Source: Halobacillus halophilus (lineage in GTDB: Bacteria; Bacillota; Bacilli; Bacillales; Halobacillaceae). From it: a DNA stretch of 64,000 nt. Below the pieces are notes generated by a model. That model was given only the letters and a program-made list of their open reading frames with translations. It was not told the DNA's origin and did no database searches. The stretch lies in contig NZ_JAIVAL010000001.1 in assembly GCF_020171985.1 (NCBI RefSeq), positions 837,023 through 901,022 on the forward strand. The letters are read 5' to 3'. The translations under genes were made by a program, and so were the position numbers. Numbering within the stretch: position 1 is the first letter of the stretch; the number at the start of each line of letters is the position of its first letter. This document shows positions 29,104 to 38,815 of this stretch, in pieces.

Positions 29104-30272
29104 GCTGCCATTCAGGTTTTGTATTCACCGATGATTTTACGAATTACCGATTTAGGGACGATCACCCCTTCAACCAAATGAGAGTTATACTTACGAAAGA
29201 ATTGTTAGAAGCTTCTTCCGCTTTAAGACAGGATCAATTTATTACACCCAGACACGCTACAGAAGAAGAACTTTCCCTTGCTCACAGTCGAACTTATATT
29301 CAAGCTGTAAAACAGGCCGGAGAAGGCTTGTTGTCCGAAGAAGATGGCATGGAATTCGGAATTGGAACAGAGGACACGCCTATGTTTAAAGGGATGCACG
29401 AAGCATCTTCTTTATTAGTTGGAAGTACGCTATCTGCCATAGAAGCTGTTATGGAAAACCACGTTAAACATGCTTTAAATTTAGGCGGCGGTCTTCACCA
29501 CGGATTTGAAAGAAAAGCATCTGGTTTTTGTATTTATAATGACGGAGCGGTGGGAATAAAATATCTACGCAAAAAATATGATTGTAAAGTTCTATACGTT
29601 GATACGGACGCCCATCATGGCGATGGTGTACAATGGGCCTTTTATGATGACCCCAATGTGTGTACTTTGTCTATTCATGAAACGGGACGTTACTTATTTC
29701 CTGGAACCGGAAATGTTAATGAACGAGGACTTAAAGAAGGATATGGCTATTCTTTTAATTTACCTATAGACGCATTTACAGAAGATGAATCTTTTCTCCA
29801 GGTCTATGAAACCGCTATGAAGGAAATTATACATTATTTTAAACCAGATGTAATAGTTACACAGAACGGAGCGGACGCACATTTCTTGGACCCGCTCACT
29901 CACTTATGCTCAACTATGAAAATCTATGAGAGAATCCCTGCCCTCGCACATGAATTAGCTCATCAGTATTGCGATGGAAAATGGATCGCTTTAGGAGGAG
30001 GCGGGTATGATATCTGGCGAGTAGTTCCAAGAGCATGGGCACAGGTCTGGAAGGTTATGGCAGATGGTACCCATTTCCAAGGTCCCCTGCCAAAAGACTG
30101 GCTTAAAAAATGGGAAAAAGAGTCTCCAGTGCCGTTGCCGGAAAACTGGCATGACCCAGAAGATGCCTATAATCCTATTCCTCGTAGAAAAGAAATTACT
30201 GAAAAAAATGAAAAACTACTGGAGAAATCCTTGCAGTTGATAACCAATCAAAAAAAATATAATTCACTATGA
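29100..30272 (+). CDS. acuC: AcuC, protein deacetylase of the histone deacetylase family
   Basis: 390 residues. The zinc/catalytic motifs are GGGLHHGFERKASGFCIYND, DTDAHHGDGVQWAFY and GGGGYD. AcuC removes the acetyl group that AcuA places on acetyl-CoA synthetase. ATG 29100 overlaps the acuB stop by ATGA and gives a length close to B. subtilis AcuC (387 aa). An earlier in-frame ATG at 29073 would add nine residues with no family support. Confidence 0.95.
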   Translation: MSCHSGFVFTDDFTNYRFRDDHPFNQMRVILTKELLEASSALRQDQFITPRHATEEELSLAHSRTYIQAVKQAGEGLLSEEDGMEFGIGTEDTPMFKGMHEASSLLVGSTLSAIEAVMENHVKHALNLGGGLHHGFERKASGFCIYNDGAVGIKYLRKKYDCKVLYVDTDAHHGDGVQWAFYDDPNVCTLSIHETGRYLFPGTGNVNERGLKEGYGYSFNLPIDAFTEDESFLQVYETAMKEIIHYFKPDVIVTQNGADAHFLDPLTHLCSTMKIYERIPALAHELAHQYCDGKWIALGGGGYDIWRVVPRAWAQVWKVMADGTHFQGPLPKDWLKKWEKESPVPLPENWHDPEDAYNPIPRRKEITEKNEKLLEKSLQLITNQKKYNSL

Positions 30273-30306
30273 CAAAAAAGCCACTACATAGCAGTAGTGG
30301 CTTTTA
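30273..30306. terminator. Bidirectional terminator between acuC and motS
   Basis: Stem AAAAGCCACTA / TAGTGGCTTTT with an 8-base loop; A and T tracts flank it. Confidence 0.85.
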
Positions 30307-30313
30307 CACATGA

Positions 30314-31105
30314 TTAACTTTCATAATCAGGATCTAAAATAACAATCTCAACTCTTCGGTTCTTTCGCCAATTCTCTTTTGAATCATTTGGAGCTACAGG
30401 CCGCGTGTCACCATAAGCCACAGCTGTAAATCGCTCGGAGTCCAATTCGTCCGTGTTTTTTAACAAATAACGAATTACACTGCTCGAACGCGCTCCTGAC
30501 AATTCCCAGTTAGAAGGGTAACGGTATGTAGATATCTGGCGATTATCCGTATGCCCCTCCACCTTCACAAAGTTAGGAATGTTCTTTAGGAGTGTACCCA
30601 CTTTTTGTAGAAAGGGTTTAGCCCCGTCTAGAATTTGAGCTTCACTTGTTTCGAAAATTAGCTGTTCTTCTAAAACAAGTACAATTCCTCGTTTAGTTTG
30701 GCTGGCCGAGATAATATCATTCAGTTCATTTTCTTCCAAATATTGATCCACTTCTTTTTTTAGTTCTTCTAAATCTATATTTTTTTCTTCCTTTTCCGCT
30801 TCATCTTTTTCAGCTACCTGACCCGGAGTCTCGGCAGGTTCTTGAAATTCATTATTTTTTTCCCCATTATCCTGAACTTTTGTTTGCTCAGTGGGAAACT
30901 GACTTTCAACAGGAGAAGGATAGAAATCAAAGATCATGCGATTACGAAAAGATTCTGATAGTGCATCAAACTTAACTAAATTAATCTGCGACATTGAAAA
31001 CAACAAAATAAAAAAAACGAGAATTAAGGTAATCATATCTGCATAAGTGGTCATCCATTTTGGAGCACCTTTAGTATCCGGCTTTTTTCTTCTCCTAAGC
31101 TTCAT
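30314..31105 (-). CDS. motS: MotS, MotB-type flagellar stator subunit
   Basis: 263 residues: a basic N-terminus, one TM with the ion-binding Asp23 in TTYADMITLILVFFILLFSM, an acidic Glu-rich linker (about 75-120) and an OmpA-like peptidoglycan-binding domain (VEGHTDNRQIS, NWELSGARSSSVIRYLL). With MotP it forms the Na+-coupled stator; Na+ use is inferred from orthology and the ccpA-motP-motS order. It overlaps the 3' end of motP by 11 bases, with its ribosome site inside motP. Confidence 0.93.
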   Translation of the reverse strand: MKLRRRKKPDTKGAPKWMTTYADMITLILVFFILLFSMSQINLVKFDALSESFRNRMIFDFYPSPVESQFPTEQTKVQDNGEKNNEFQEPAETPGQVAEKDEAEKEEKNIDLEELKKEVDQYLEENELNDIISASQTKRGIVLVLEEQLIFETSEAQILDGAKPFLQKVGTLLKNIPNFVKVEGHTDNRQISTYRYPSNWELSGARSSSVIRYLLKNTDELDSERFTAVAYGDTRPVAPNDSKENWRKNRRVEIVILDPDYES

Positions 31106-31919
31106 TGGCCGCTTCTCCTAAAGATTCATCCTTTTCGTCTTCTTCAACGATGGCTTTATCCTCTTCAGATAGAAACGCACTTAGTTTTTCTTCAAGAATC
31201 TTGGGATTCTGACCTGACTGAACACCAATGACCCCTTCAATAATTACTTGTTTCATAAATAATTCCTGTTCTGTTTTATTCTCAAGTTTTCCTGCCATGG
31301 GGATGAAGACAAGGTTGGCTAAAAGCGTTCCGTAAAATGTAGTTAAAAGCGCTACTGCCATTTTGGGTCCAAGCGTTTCGGGTGTAGATAGACTTTGGAG
31401 CATCAGCACAAGTCCAATTAACGTCCCAATCATTCCCCAGGCTGGTGCATACTCCCCAGCCTTTTCTATGATCGCTCTCCCACGCTGATGCCGTTCTTCT
31501 ACTGCAATAATTTCCGCATTCATAATATCATTAATTACTTCAGGTTCAATCCCATCAACAGCGAGTAAAATCCCTTTCTTGATAAAAGGGTCTTCCACCT
31601 CTTCGAGCTGGGCTTCAAGAGCAAGCAAACCCTCACGCCTGGCTCGTTCAGATAATCCAACAAAAAGATTGATCAGCTGCCTTAAATTCATATCCGTCTG
31701 CTTAAAAGCTTCTTTGGTTACGCGAAAAGTTAATTTGACTTCACTTACGTTAAAATTAACTAGTAAAGCAGCGACTAGACCACCTAGCACAATAACGATG
31801 GAGGAAGCCTGTAAAAATGAAGTCATGCCTCCAAACCCGGCGTTAGATGCAATGCCGAAAATAACCATGATGAACCCAATCGTAATACCAATAGGAGTCA
31901 ACAAGTCTTTTTTAGTCAT
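31095..31919 (-). CDS. motP: MotP, MotA-type flagellar stator subunit
   Basis: 274 residues with four TM segments. TM3-TM4 contains YAPAWGMIGTLIGLVLMLQSL, the MotA/TolQ/ExbB signature, and the cytoplasmic loop carries charged residues for the FliG contact (LSERARREGLLALE). The C-terminus is unusually acidic (SEEDKAIVEEDEKDESL). Lies downstream of ccpA (51 bases) and overlaps motS; one operon as in B. subtilis. Confidence 0.94.
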   Translation of the reverse strand: MTKKDLLTPIGITIGFIMVIFGIASNAGFGGMTSFLQASSIVIVLGGLVAALLVNFNVSEVKLTFRVTKEAFKQTDMNLRQLINLFVGLSERARREGLLALEAQLEEVEDPFIKKGILLAVDGIEPEVINDIMNAEIIAVEERHQRGRAIIEKAGEYAPAWGMIGTLIGLVLMLQSLSTPETLGPKMAVALLTTFYGTLLANLVFIPMAGKLENKTEQELFMKQVIIEGVIGVQSGQNPKILEEKLSAFLSEEDKAIVEEDEKDESLGEAANEA

Positions 31920-31970
31920 AATGCTCTCTCCTCAGTTTCGTACAAATACAGTCTATCTACTATATCGGTA

Positions 31971-32975
31971 CTATTTCTGCTGAGTTGAGTTTCTTTCAAT
32001 AATTCGGTGAGGTAAAATCACATTCTGTTCTTCTACTTCTTCTTTATTCATGAATTTAGTTAACAGACGCATAGCTACGGCTCCTATATCGTACATCGGC
32101 TGTACTACAGTTGATAGTGTTGGACGTACCATCGTTGCAAGGCGTGTGTTATCGAATCCGAACACTTCCAGATCCTCCGGAACTCGAATTCCACGGTCCT
32201 GTGCCCCATGTATAACCCCAAGTGCCATTTCGTCTGAAGAGACAAAAACAGCCGTTGGCTTTTTATCGAATTCAAGCAGCTGTTCTAAAGCTTCTATACC
32301 TGAATCGTATGAATAGTCACCGGATACAATATAATCTTCAGGCGAGTCGTAACCATTAGCCCTCATAGCATTTTTATAACCTTCTAACTTCTGCACATTA
32401 ATAATAGTGTCTTCAGGTCCCGATACGAAAGCTACTTCCTTGTTTCCGTGGGATAGTAATAACTCTGTGGCTTCATAAGCCGCTTGCTGATAATTAATAT
32501 TTACAGCAGGAGTCTCCCCGGACTCATCAACTGTTGCCGCCAATGCAATAGGTACAGAAGAAGTCTTAAACTCCTGGATATGATCTTCTGTGATTTTTCC
32601 ACCCATGAACACTAATCCATCTACCTGCTTACCAAGCATGGCATTAATCAGGTGCAGCTCTTTATCTTTATTCTGATCAGAATTACTTAAGATAATGTTG
32701 TAATTATACATAGTAGCAATATCTTCAATACCTCGGGCAAGCTCAGCAAAGAATATACTTGATATATCTGGAATGATCACACCGACCGTGGTGGTTTTCT
32801 TACTTGCTAAACCTCTTGCCACCGCATTTGGACGATACCCTAACCGCTCAATGGCATCGTGCACTTTTTTTCTTGTCGCAGGCTTTACGTTCGGGTTCCC
32901 ATTCACTACTCGTGAGACGGTAGCCATCGACACGTTGGCCTCTCTTGCTACATCATATATTGTTACATTCATCAT
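31971..32975 (-). CDS. ccpA: Catabolite control protein A
   Basis: 334 residues, LacI/GalR family. The N-terminal HTH and hinge read [23 protein letters not shown], then [14 protein letters not shown]. The effector domain binds HPr(Ser-P). CcpA represses or activates carbon-catabolite genes through cre sites, one of which is predicted upstream of ackA in this window. A GGAGG site precedes a double ATG. Full length. Confidence 0.97.
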   Translation of the reverse strand: MMNVTIYDVAREANVSMATVSRVVNGNPNVKPATRKKVHDAIERLGYRPNAVARGLASKKTTTVGVIIPDISSIFFAELARGIEDIATMYNYNIILSNSDQNKDKELHLINAMLGKQVDGLVFMGGKITEDHIQEFKTSSVPIALAATVDESGETPAVNINYQQAAYEATELLLSHGNKEVAFVSGPEDTIINVQKLEGYKNAMRANGYDSPEDYIVSGDYSYDSGIEALEQLLEFDKKPTAVFVSSDEMALGVIHGAQDRGIRVPEDLEVFGFDNTRLATMVRPTLSTVVQPMYDIGAVAMRLLTKFMNKEEVEEQNVILPHRIIERNSTQQK

Positions 32976-33020
32976 ACATCCTCCTTAGTTAGTTCCTTGC
33001 TGCAAATTTATAATAAAATA

Positions 33021-33049
33021 ATCATACGATAGATAGCGTCCTCGCGCAA
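33021..33049 (-). promoter_or_regulatory. ccpA: Predicted ccpA promoter
   Basis: Minus strand TTGCGC (33049-33044), 17-base spacer, TATGAT (33026-33021), about 46 bases upstream of the start. The remainder of the 319-bp gap 32976-33294 contains only the aroA terminator and AT-rich sequence. Confidence 0.5.
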
Positions 33050-33246
33050 TGTCTGCCTCTTTCTTCTTACTATAAGATTACCCATTTTATTATAACGGAT
33101 TCCTTATTCAGAACAAAACAGATACTTCCACAGTTAAATTAATCCGTTCTAAGGCCTTGCACACACAAATATACAGGCAAGTCCGATTATCAATTAAAAA
33201 CCGATGAGTCAGCATCTATGTCCCTCTGTGACTAAGTGAGCATATC

Positions 33247-33284
33247 CAAAAAAATAAGTTAGACTGACTAGCAGTCTAACTTAT
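33247..33284 (-). terminator. Terminator of aroA
   Basis: Minus strand stem ATAAGTTAGACTG / CAGTCTAACTTAT with a 5-base loop, then T7. Confidence 0.88.
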
Positions 33285-33294
33285 CCCAAAAGTA

Positions 33295-34353
33295 TTATTT
33301 TGTTAACTCTCTCATAAATGATTGGAACGTTGGAATATCCATTTGCTGGGCTGAATCAGAAAGGGCAACCGCTGGATCAGGGTGTACCTCAGCCATTACT
33401 CCGTCAGCACCAATCGCCATAGCGGCTTTAGCAGCTGGAAGTAAGAGATCACGTCGGCCAGTCGAGTGAGTTACATCTACCATAACCGGTAAGTGAGTTT
33501 CTTGTTTCAGAATTGGAACAGATGAGATATCCAAAGTGTTTCTTGTGGCTTTTTCATAAGTGCGAATACCGCGCTCGCACAAGATAATATTTTTATTACC
33601 ACGGGAGATAATGTACTCAGCCGCATTAATAAATTCAGATATAGTGGCTGACATTCCACGTTTTAATAAGACAGGTTTATTTACTGAGCCAGCTGCTTTC
33701 AGGAGTTCAAAGTTTTGCATATTGCGGGCTCCGATTTGGATAACATCCAAGTAATCCAACGCTTCTTCAAGATCGGCTGGATTAACGATTTCACTTACCA
33801 CAGCTAAGCCATTTTCATCGCCTGCCTGCTTCAGCATTTTCAATCCTTCGATTCCCAGCCCCTGGAAATCGTAAGGGGAGGTTCTCGGTTTAAATGCACC
33901 TCCGCGCAACAGCTTTAAGCCTTCACCCTTAACAGCTTTCGCTACGGTGGAAACCTGTTCGTAACTTTCTACTGCACAAGGTCCCATAATGAAATGCGGA
34001 TTTCCATCGCCTACTTTTTCTCCATTGATTTCTACAATTGTATCTTCAGGCTGCTTCTTTCTGGAAACAAGAAGAGCTTTTCTATGGTCATCCTCTTGTA
34101 ACTCAAGACCGGCTTTGAAAATCTCTTTAAATAAATGAACGACTGTGGAGTCCTCGAAAGGTCCATCATTGTGACTTGATATATGGTCAAGCATGGTTCG
34201 TTCCCGTACTGGATCAAACCGGTTCGTTCCTTGCTGTTCTTTAATTTGACCAATTTCCTTTACTAAATCACCGCGTTTATTGATTAAATTCAGAAGCTCT
34301 AAATTTACCTCATCTAATTGACTGCGTAATTGGTCGAGTTGTTGGTTACTCAT
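33295..34353 (-). CDS. aroA: Bifunctional chorismate mutase / DAHP synthase
   Basis: 352 residues. An AroQ-type chorismate mutase occupies residues 1-90 ([22 protein letters not shown]). The KDSA-like DAHP synthase follows ([10 protein letters not shown] near 132, [18 protein letters not shown] near 154). It condenses PEP and erythrose 4-phosphate in the first shikimate step; the fused mutase domain allows feedback by chorismate/prephenate in B. subtilis. Own promoter and terminator. Confidence 0.96.
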   Translation of the reverse strand: MSNQQLDQLRSQLDEVNLELLNLINKRGDLVKEIGQIKEQQGTNRFDPVRERTMLDHISSHNDGPFEDSTVVHLFKEIFKAGLELQEDDHRKALLVSRKKQPEDTIVEINGEKVGDGNPHFIMGPCAVESYEQVSTVAKAVKGEGLKLLRGGAFKPRTSPYDFQGLGIEGLKMLKQAGDENGLAVVSEIVNPADLEEALDYLDVIQIGARNMQNFELLKAAGSVNKPVLLKRGMSATISEFINAAEYIISRGNKNIILCERGIRTYEKATRNTLDISSVPILKQETHLPVMVDVTHSTGRRDLLLPAAKAAMAIGADGVMAEVHPDPAVALSDSAQQMDIPTFQSFMRELTK

Positions 34354-34421
34354 GTGTGTGTCCCCCTAGTAATAATTAGTAGTAAAATTAAGATAATTCA
34401 TCCTATTGATAATTAGGGACA

Positions 34422-34450
34422 ATTATAGCTAATATTTCATTTATTGTCAC
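34422..34450 (-). promoter_or_regulatory. aroA: Predicted aroA promoter
   Basis: Minus strand GTGACA (34450-34445), 17-base spacer, TATAAT (34427-34422). Confidence 0.65.
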
Positions 34451-34582
34451 CCTTAGAGAAGGAATTCTTTTATAAGAAATAAAAGAAAAAATCAATCTGA
34501 TTTCTTGTTATGTATGATAAGTCCATAACTACTGGCTGTATATTCTGTTAAAAGCTCGTATTTCAAGCCATTCAAAAATAAG

Positions 34583-34611
34583 GAAACGCGCAGGATTTTC
34601 CTGCGCGTTTC
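34583..34611 (-). terminator. Terminator of ytxJ
   Basis: A 13-bp stem GAAACGCGCAGGA / TCCTGCGCGTTTC with a 3-base loop; on the minus strand it is followed by CTTATTTTT. Confidence 0.8.
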
Positions 34612-34941
34612 TTATTCATCTACAGCTGCCTTTGTTAGACGCTCCTTTGTTACGTTACCATGACTGTCATGCCACGCCACCTGCTTGTCTTTAAACAAAA
34701 TAGCTTGTGGAGACTGATGACGCACATCAAAGTCACTCGCAACCTGGTTAGAAAGATCTCTGGCATCCTGCACAAAAAGTTCATAACAGGGAATCTCAGA
34801 ATGCTGACTGAACTGCTCATATTCACTCTCAGCTGCTGCTGAAATTGGGCAAGTTAAACTGTGCTTTAAAAGAAAGAATATGGATTCTTCATTCAGTACT
34901 TTTGTAAATTCCTCTTTCGACTTTAGCATTTGTACACTCAT
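34612..34941 (-). CDS. ytxJ: YtxJ, bacillithiol-system thioredoxin-like protein
   Basis: 109 residues, thioredoxin-like, with a single active-site cysteine in FLLKHSLTCPISAAAE (monothiol bacilliredoxin-like CPIS). It is annotated in other bacilli as a bacillithiol-system redox protein; the exact reaction is not established. It is the last of the ytxG-ytxH-ytxJ cluster, separated from ytxH by a hairpin that may attenuate read-through. An AGGGGG site precedes the ATG. Confidence 0.85.
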   Translation of the reverse strand: MSVQMLKSKEEFTKVLNEESIFFLLKHSLTCPISAAAESEYEQFSQHSEIPCYELFVQDARDLSNQVASDFDVRHQSPQAILFKDKQVAWHDSHGNVTKERLTKAAVDE

Positions 34942-34961
34942 TTTTTATCCCCCTATCAGCT

Positions 34962-34999
34962 AAAAATGGCGGAGACACAAAGGCCTCCACCATTTTTAT
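34962..34999 (-). terminator. Hairpin between ytxH and ytxJ
   Basis: AATGGTGGAG / CTCCGCCATT stem (minus strand, two G-U/mismatch positions), then TTTTTAG. Likely a partial terminator within the operon. Confidence 0.6.
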
Positions 35000-35003
35000 T
35001 GTA

Positions 35004-35435
35004 TTATACATTTGAAGATGTTGTAGAATCCTGCTGCTTTTCAAGCTCTTGAGCTGCTTCTTCAATAGCTTCCGCTACTTCTTGAGCCGCTTTTTCTGCT
35101 TCATCATCTTCATTGCTGCGAATATTTTTCACTTTATCCTTCACTTTTCCACTTAAATCCTGGGATTTCTCAGAAACGTTTTTAGAGAACTGAGAAGATG
35201 TTTCTACAGCACGGTCTTTCCAAGCTCCGCCTTTTTCATAAGCTACATCTTTCCATTCTCCAGCTCGCTCTCTTAAACCTGTAGAACTTTCATTAATGTT
35301 ATCACGCAATTCGCGTCCTGATTTTGGAGCAAATAGCAAAGCGACTACTGCGCCTACAATACCTCCGATTAGTGAACCTAGTACAAAATCTCTTCCTGCC
35401 CCATTGTCATTATGATTTTGCTGATTGTAACCCAT
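35004..35435 (-). CDS. ytxH: YtxH family general-stress protein
   Basis: 143 residues. A Gly-rich hydrophobic segment FVLGSLIGGIVGAVVALLFAPKSGRELR (about 16-43) is the YtxH domain signature; the rest is amphipathic helix with Lys/Glu repeats and an acidic Glu/Ala-rich C-terminus. Probably membrane-associated. In B. subtilis ytxH belongs to the sigma-B stress regulon. Starts 14 bases downstream of ytxG with an AGGAGGAG site. Confidence 0.9.
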   Translation of the reverse strand: MGYNQQNHNDNGAGRDFVLGSLIGGIVGAVVALLFAPKSGRELRDNINESSTGLRERAGEWKDVAYEKGGAWKDRAVETSSQFSKNVSEKSQDLSGKVKDKVKNIRSNEDDEAEKAAQEVAEAIEEAAQELEKQQDSTTSSNV

Positions 35436-35449
35436 TAAAAATCTCCTCC

Positions 35450-35866
35450 TTAGTATTTTTCTTCTTTTTTAGCTTTTTTCCATAAATTGATTGCCACTTG
35501 TCCCCATTTCATAGCTTGAGCAGCACTCTCTGTATGGTCCTGGGCGGACTGCGTCAATCCCATTGATATGGATCTTATGGATTTATTAAACTCTTGAACA
35601 GTATCTCCGATGCCTTTAACTCCGTCAACTAATGTATTTAGTTTTTCAGATTTTTCCCCGACATCGTCAGCTAATTTGTTGGTCTTGTTCAAGAGGGCTG
35701 TCGTCTCAAGGGTAATTCCCTCCATTTGCTTCTCTACACCCTCAAGTGTATCCGCAACATTGTTCATGGTTCGACGTACAGCTGTTAGTGTTCTTGCCAG
35801 AAAAATGACTAGAACAGCAAAAGCCACTGCTGCAATTAATGCAGCAATGTAGAGAATGATTATCAT
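35450..35866 (-). CDS. ytxG: YtxG, DUF948 membrane-anchored coiled-coil protein
   Basis: 138 residues: an N-terminal TM (IILYIAALIAAVAFAVLVIFLA) followed by a methyl-acceptor-like coiled coil (NNVADTLEGVEKQMEGITLETTALLNKTNKLADDV), as in DUF948. First gene of ytxGHJ. The start ATG overlaps the end of a CAGGGGGC site. Confidence 0.88.
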   Translation of the reverse strand: MIIILYIAALIAAVAFAVLVIFLARTLTAVRRTMNNVADTLEGVEKQMEGITLETTALLNKTNKLADDVGEKSEKLNTLVDGVKGIGDTVQEFNKSIRSISMGLTQSAQDHTESAAQAMKWGQVAINLWKKAKKEEKY

Positions 35867-35912
35867 GCCCCCTGCAACTCCTTCGACTATGTAATTGTCA
35901 CGTTCTTAATTA

Positions 35913-35938
35913 TTCCCCAAGTTCAGAGAAAATAAAAC
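35913..35938 (-). promoter_or_regulatory. Possible sigma-B promoter of ytxGHJ
   Basis: Minus strand GTTTTA (35938-35933), 14-base spacer, GGGGAA (35918-35913), close to the sigma-B consensus GTTTAA-N12-15-GGGTAT. It matches known sigma-B control of this operon in B. subtilis. Confidence 0.5.
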
Positions 35939-36030
35939 GTGATATCCACATTAAATAGTTATATTCGCTAAATAAGTGGAAGTTCCCTCTTTAAAAGTAC
36001 ATTTTATTTATAATTTCAGGAAAATGAGTA

Positions 36031-36075
36031 AAAAGAAACGTGCAGTTCTATTTAGAGAAGCCGCACGTCTTTTTA
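36031..36075 (-). terminator. Terminator of murC
   Basis: Minus strand GACGTGC / GCACGTTTC arms with a long internal loop, then TTTTTAC. Confidence 0.65.
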
Positions 36076-37368
36076 CTACTTCATATTTTCATAGGCATTT
36101 TGAAACTTTTGGATATCTCCAGCTCCCATAAATAATAAGACGCCATCATTAAAATTCTTCAACTGGGCAGTGTCCTCAAGCGTCAGCACATGGGAATCCG
36201 GAATTAACTCCTGTAAATTTTCTATCGTCAACTTTCCTTGATCCTCTCTTGCTGATCCAAAAATATCACAAAGATAGATATAATCTGCAAGCTTAAGACT
36301 CTCAGCAAATTCATGTAAGAAAGTTTTGGTTCTCGTAAAGGTATGTGGCTGGAAGATAGCAACTACAGGACGTTCACCATATTTCTTTCTGGCACTATCA
36401 ATCGTAGCCGTAATTTCAATCGGGTGATGGGCATAGTCGTCCACCAGTATTTGATTTCCCCATTCTTTTTCAGTAAAGCGGCGCTTGACTCCTTTAAAGG
36501 TGGACATCTTTTTTATTTCTTCTGCCGGCATTTCCTCATAGTGACAAATAGCAATTACACTCAACGCGTTTAAAACGGTGTGATTGCCAAATTGAGGAAT
36601 CATAAACGTGTCATAGAAATTGTTTCTTACAAATACGTCAAATGTGGTTCCTTCACTGCTTTCTCTGATGTTCTGAGCCTGGAAATCATTCGTATCTGCA
36701 AAGCCATAGTAGAGAACCGGGACGTTAGCCTGAATGTGCTGGAGATGATCATCATCTCCACAGGCGATAATGCCCTTCTTCACTTGCTTTGCCATTTGTT
36801 GAAAGGCTTCAAAAACATCATCAACGCTCTTAAAATAGTCAGGATGATCAAAATCAATGTTCGTCATAATCGCATAATCCGGGTAGTAAGAAAGAAAATG
36901 CCTGCGATACTCACACGCCTCAAATGCGAAGTATTTACTGTTTTCATGACCTCTGCCTGTACCGTCTCCTATTAAATACGAGGTAGGGTAGTTTTCGGAT
37001 AAAACATGCGCGAGGAGACCAGTCGTTGATGTTTTTCCATGAGCACCCGTTACGGCAATACTCGTATACTGCTGAAGCCACTCACCTAAAAATTCATGAT
37101 ACCAGTAAAAAGGTAATCCGAGTTTTTTAGCTTCTTTTATTTCTTCGTGCTCTTCGTTAAAAGCATTTCCTGCAATAATTGTAAGTCCGGCCTGTATATT
37201 CTTACTTGAGAACGGCAGTATTTCAATATTTTTTTCTTCCAGAACCTCTTGAGTAAAAAAGTGCTTCTCTACGTCTGACCCTTGAATTTTCTCTCCAGAA
37301 TCATGCAGAATTTGTGCAAGCGAACTCATTCCTGTCCCTTTGATACCAACAAAATGGTAAGTTGTCAT
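36076..37368 (-). CDS. murC: UDP-N-acetylmuramate--L-alanine ligase
   Basis: 430 residues. N-terminal [16 protein letters not shown] (UDP-binding), ATP P-loop GAHGKTS at 108-113, and [10 protein letters not shown] near 320 are Mur-ligase signatures. It adds L-Ala to UDP-MurNAc in the cytoplasm, committing to peptidoglycan stem peptide. A TTG two codons upstream is possible; ATG 37368 behind GGAGG matches the family N-terminus. Monocistronic. Confidence 0.95.
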   Translation of the reverse strand: MTTYHFVGIKGTGMSSLAQILHDSGEKIQGSDVEKHFFTQEVLEEKNIEILPFSSKNIQAGLTIIAGNAFNEEHEEIKEAKKLGLPFYWYHEFLGEWLQQYTSIAVTGAHGKTSTTGLLAHVLSENYPTSYLIGDGTGRGHENSKYFAFEACEYRRHFLSYYPDYAIMTNIDFDHPDYFKSVDDVFEAFQQMAKQVKKGIIACGDDDHLQHIQANVPVLYYGFADTNDFQAQNIRESSEGTTFDVFVRNNFYDTFMIPQFGNHTVLNALSVIAICHYEEMPAEEIKKMSTFKGVKRRFTEKEWGNQILVDDYAHHPIEITATIDSARKKYGERPVVAIFQPHTFTRTKTFLHEFAESLKLADYIYLCDIFGSAREDQGKLTIENLQELIPDSHVLTLEDTAQLKNFNDGVLLFMGAGDIQKFQNAYENMK

Positions 37369-37548
37369 AAACAAGAACCTCCAAAATAATGTGGATCACT
37401 TTAAGTATAGTGTATGTAACAGCCACTAAAGTGCGATTTATTCATTCGTTACCTTAGACCCTTACCTGCAAGTCTCTAATAACCTTACTTATCTTATCAT
37501 GGAAACAAGATTAGAAAAAGAGGCTCTTCTTCCCAGGTTTCTTCATGA

Positions 37549-37578
37549 GTAAAAAAAGACACATACTTATGTGCCTTT
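37549..37578 (-). terminator. Terminator of the NAPRTase gene
   Basis: Minus strand AGGCACATA / TATGTGTCT with a 4-base loop region, then T7; overlaps the 3' end of the gene. Confidence 0.7.
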
Positions 37579-38698
37579 ATTCACCTTCTTCCTCTTTATG
37601 AAACTGAACATATTCAAGTCTTGGATTCACTTTATATCTGCGTCCTTCTTTGGCTTCAGGCTCTCCATTAATCAGGACATTATCCCCGGTGAATCCAATA
37701 CCGATCTTCAGAAGACTTCCGCCTACTCCGTACATATCTACGGGGACTTTTTTCTCTTCAAAAGCTCGTATTCTTTCTTTGGTAAAACCACCGCTTACGA
37801 CAATTTTAACATGCCGGTATCCTTCTTTATCCAATGACCTCCGCAATGCAAAAATGAGTTCTGGATTTACCCCTCTTGGGTCAAATGTACCCATTAAATG
37901 CTGGTTTCTAAGGAAATACTTATCTACCAGATTCTGGGAAGTATCTACCCGTACACCTTTCAACTCATCTCCAAACTCTCGAGCAACTTTTAAAGAGTCG
38001 GTAATGACATCATTATTATAATCAACAAGAGCCATAAGCTGATCATTTGGAAATTGTTTCTGATAGGCTTTGGTAGCAGCGACTACATCCCCTTTGAACA
38101 TCTGAATTAAAGCATGGGGCATCGTTCCCATTCCTTCTTTCCCCCACCATTCATTCATAGCATGAGTAGCCTGGGCAGTGGAACCACCTATAAATGCTGC
38201 ATATCCGTCCCCGGATTGTTGAGTAAAGTGATCGTCCCTATCACCCATGAAAATAATCGGTTTTTGACGACCTGAAGAGCGGGCTGCCTTTACGACATTA
38301 TAAACATTGGTGGCCACAGAGGTACGTCTGGCAAGGATCCCATCTATAATCCCTTCGAGAAACCCAAATAGCTGATAGGGCCCTGTAATGGTTAATACCG
38401 TTTCATAGGGACTAATTTTATCTCCATCTTTAAGAGAATGGATCTCCAGTTCTTCAGGATTCTCAGCAAACGTGTGAATAAGAGCAATCGCTTCATCGGA
38501 ACCGCATAGAACAGCAGTATCCTTTTGAAAAAACTGCATGGTGACTTTGTGTTCAGGAAGCTGGTCGGCTACAATATCTCTTGTCTTTAAGAAGTAAACG
38601 GCAGAAAACCATCCCTCTGAAACTCTCTTATCAAATTTAAATGTTTTATTCGTTAAACGACTGATTTCGCCATTTAACTTACGTGCTATTTCCTTCAT
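37577..38698 (-). CDS. pncB: Nicotinate phosphoribosyltransferase (short form)
   Basis: 373 residues of the NAPRTase/type II PRTase fold. Seen: SEGWFSAVYFLKT, RRTSVATNVYNVV, HFTQQSGDGYAAFIGGSTAQ, LVDYNNDVI, GVRVDTSQN and the phosphate-binding VSGGFTKERI, then YGVGGSL. It converts nicotinate and PRPP to nicotinate mononucleotide for NAD salvage. It is shorter than B. subtilis PncB (about 490 aa), matching the compact clade. It lies alone between murC and sftA with AAGGAG and its own terminator. Confidence 0.85.
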   Translation of the reverse strand: MKEIARKLNGEISRLTNKTFKFDKRVSEGWFSAVYFLKTRDIVADQLPEHKVTMQFFQKDTAVLCGSDEAIALIHTFAENPEELEIHSLKDGDKISPYETVLTITGPYQLFGFLEGIIDGILARRTSVATNVYNVVKAARSSGRQKPIIFMGDRDDHFTQQSGDGYAAFIGGSTAQATHAMNEWWGKEGMGTMPHALIQMFKGDVVAATKAYQKQFPNDQLMALVDYNNDVITDSLKVAREFGDELKGVRVDTSQNLVDKYFLRNQHLMGTFDPRGVNPELIFALRRSLDKEGYRHVKIVVSGGFTKERIRAFEEKKVPVDMYGVGGSLLKIGIGFTGDNVLINGEPEAKEGRRYKVNPRLEYVQFHKEEEGE

Positions 38699-38815
38699 AA
38701 CTATACTCCTTAAACATTGGGGTCAGTAAAAACTGTATCGTTATATTCAAGTATTATCATATAGAACTAAAAACTTTTCCACAAGTATTTCTTTGATTAA
38801 CTACAAGTGTGCAGA

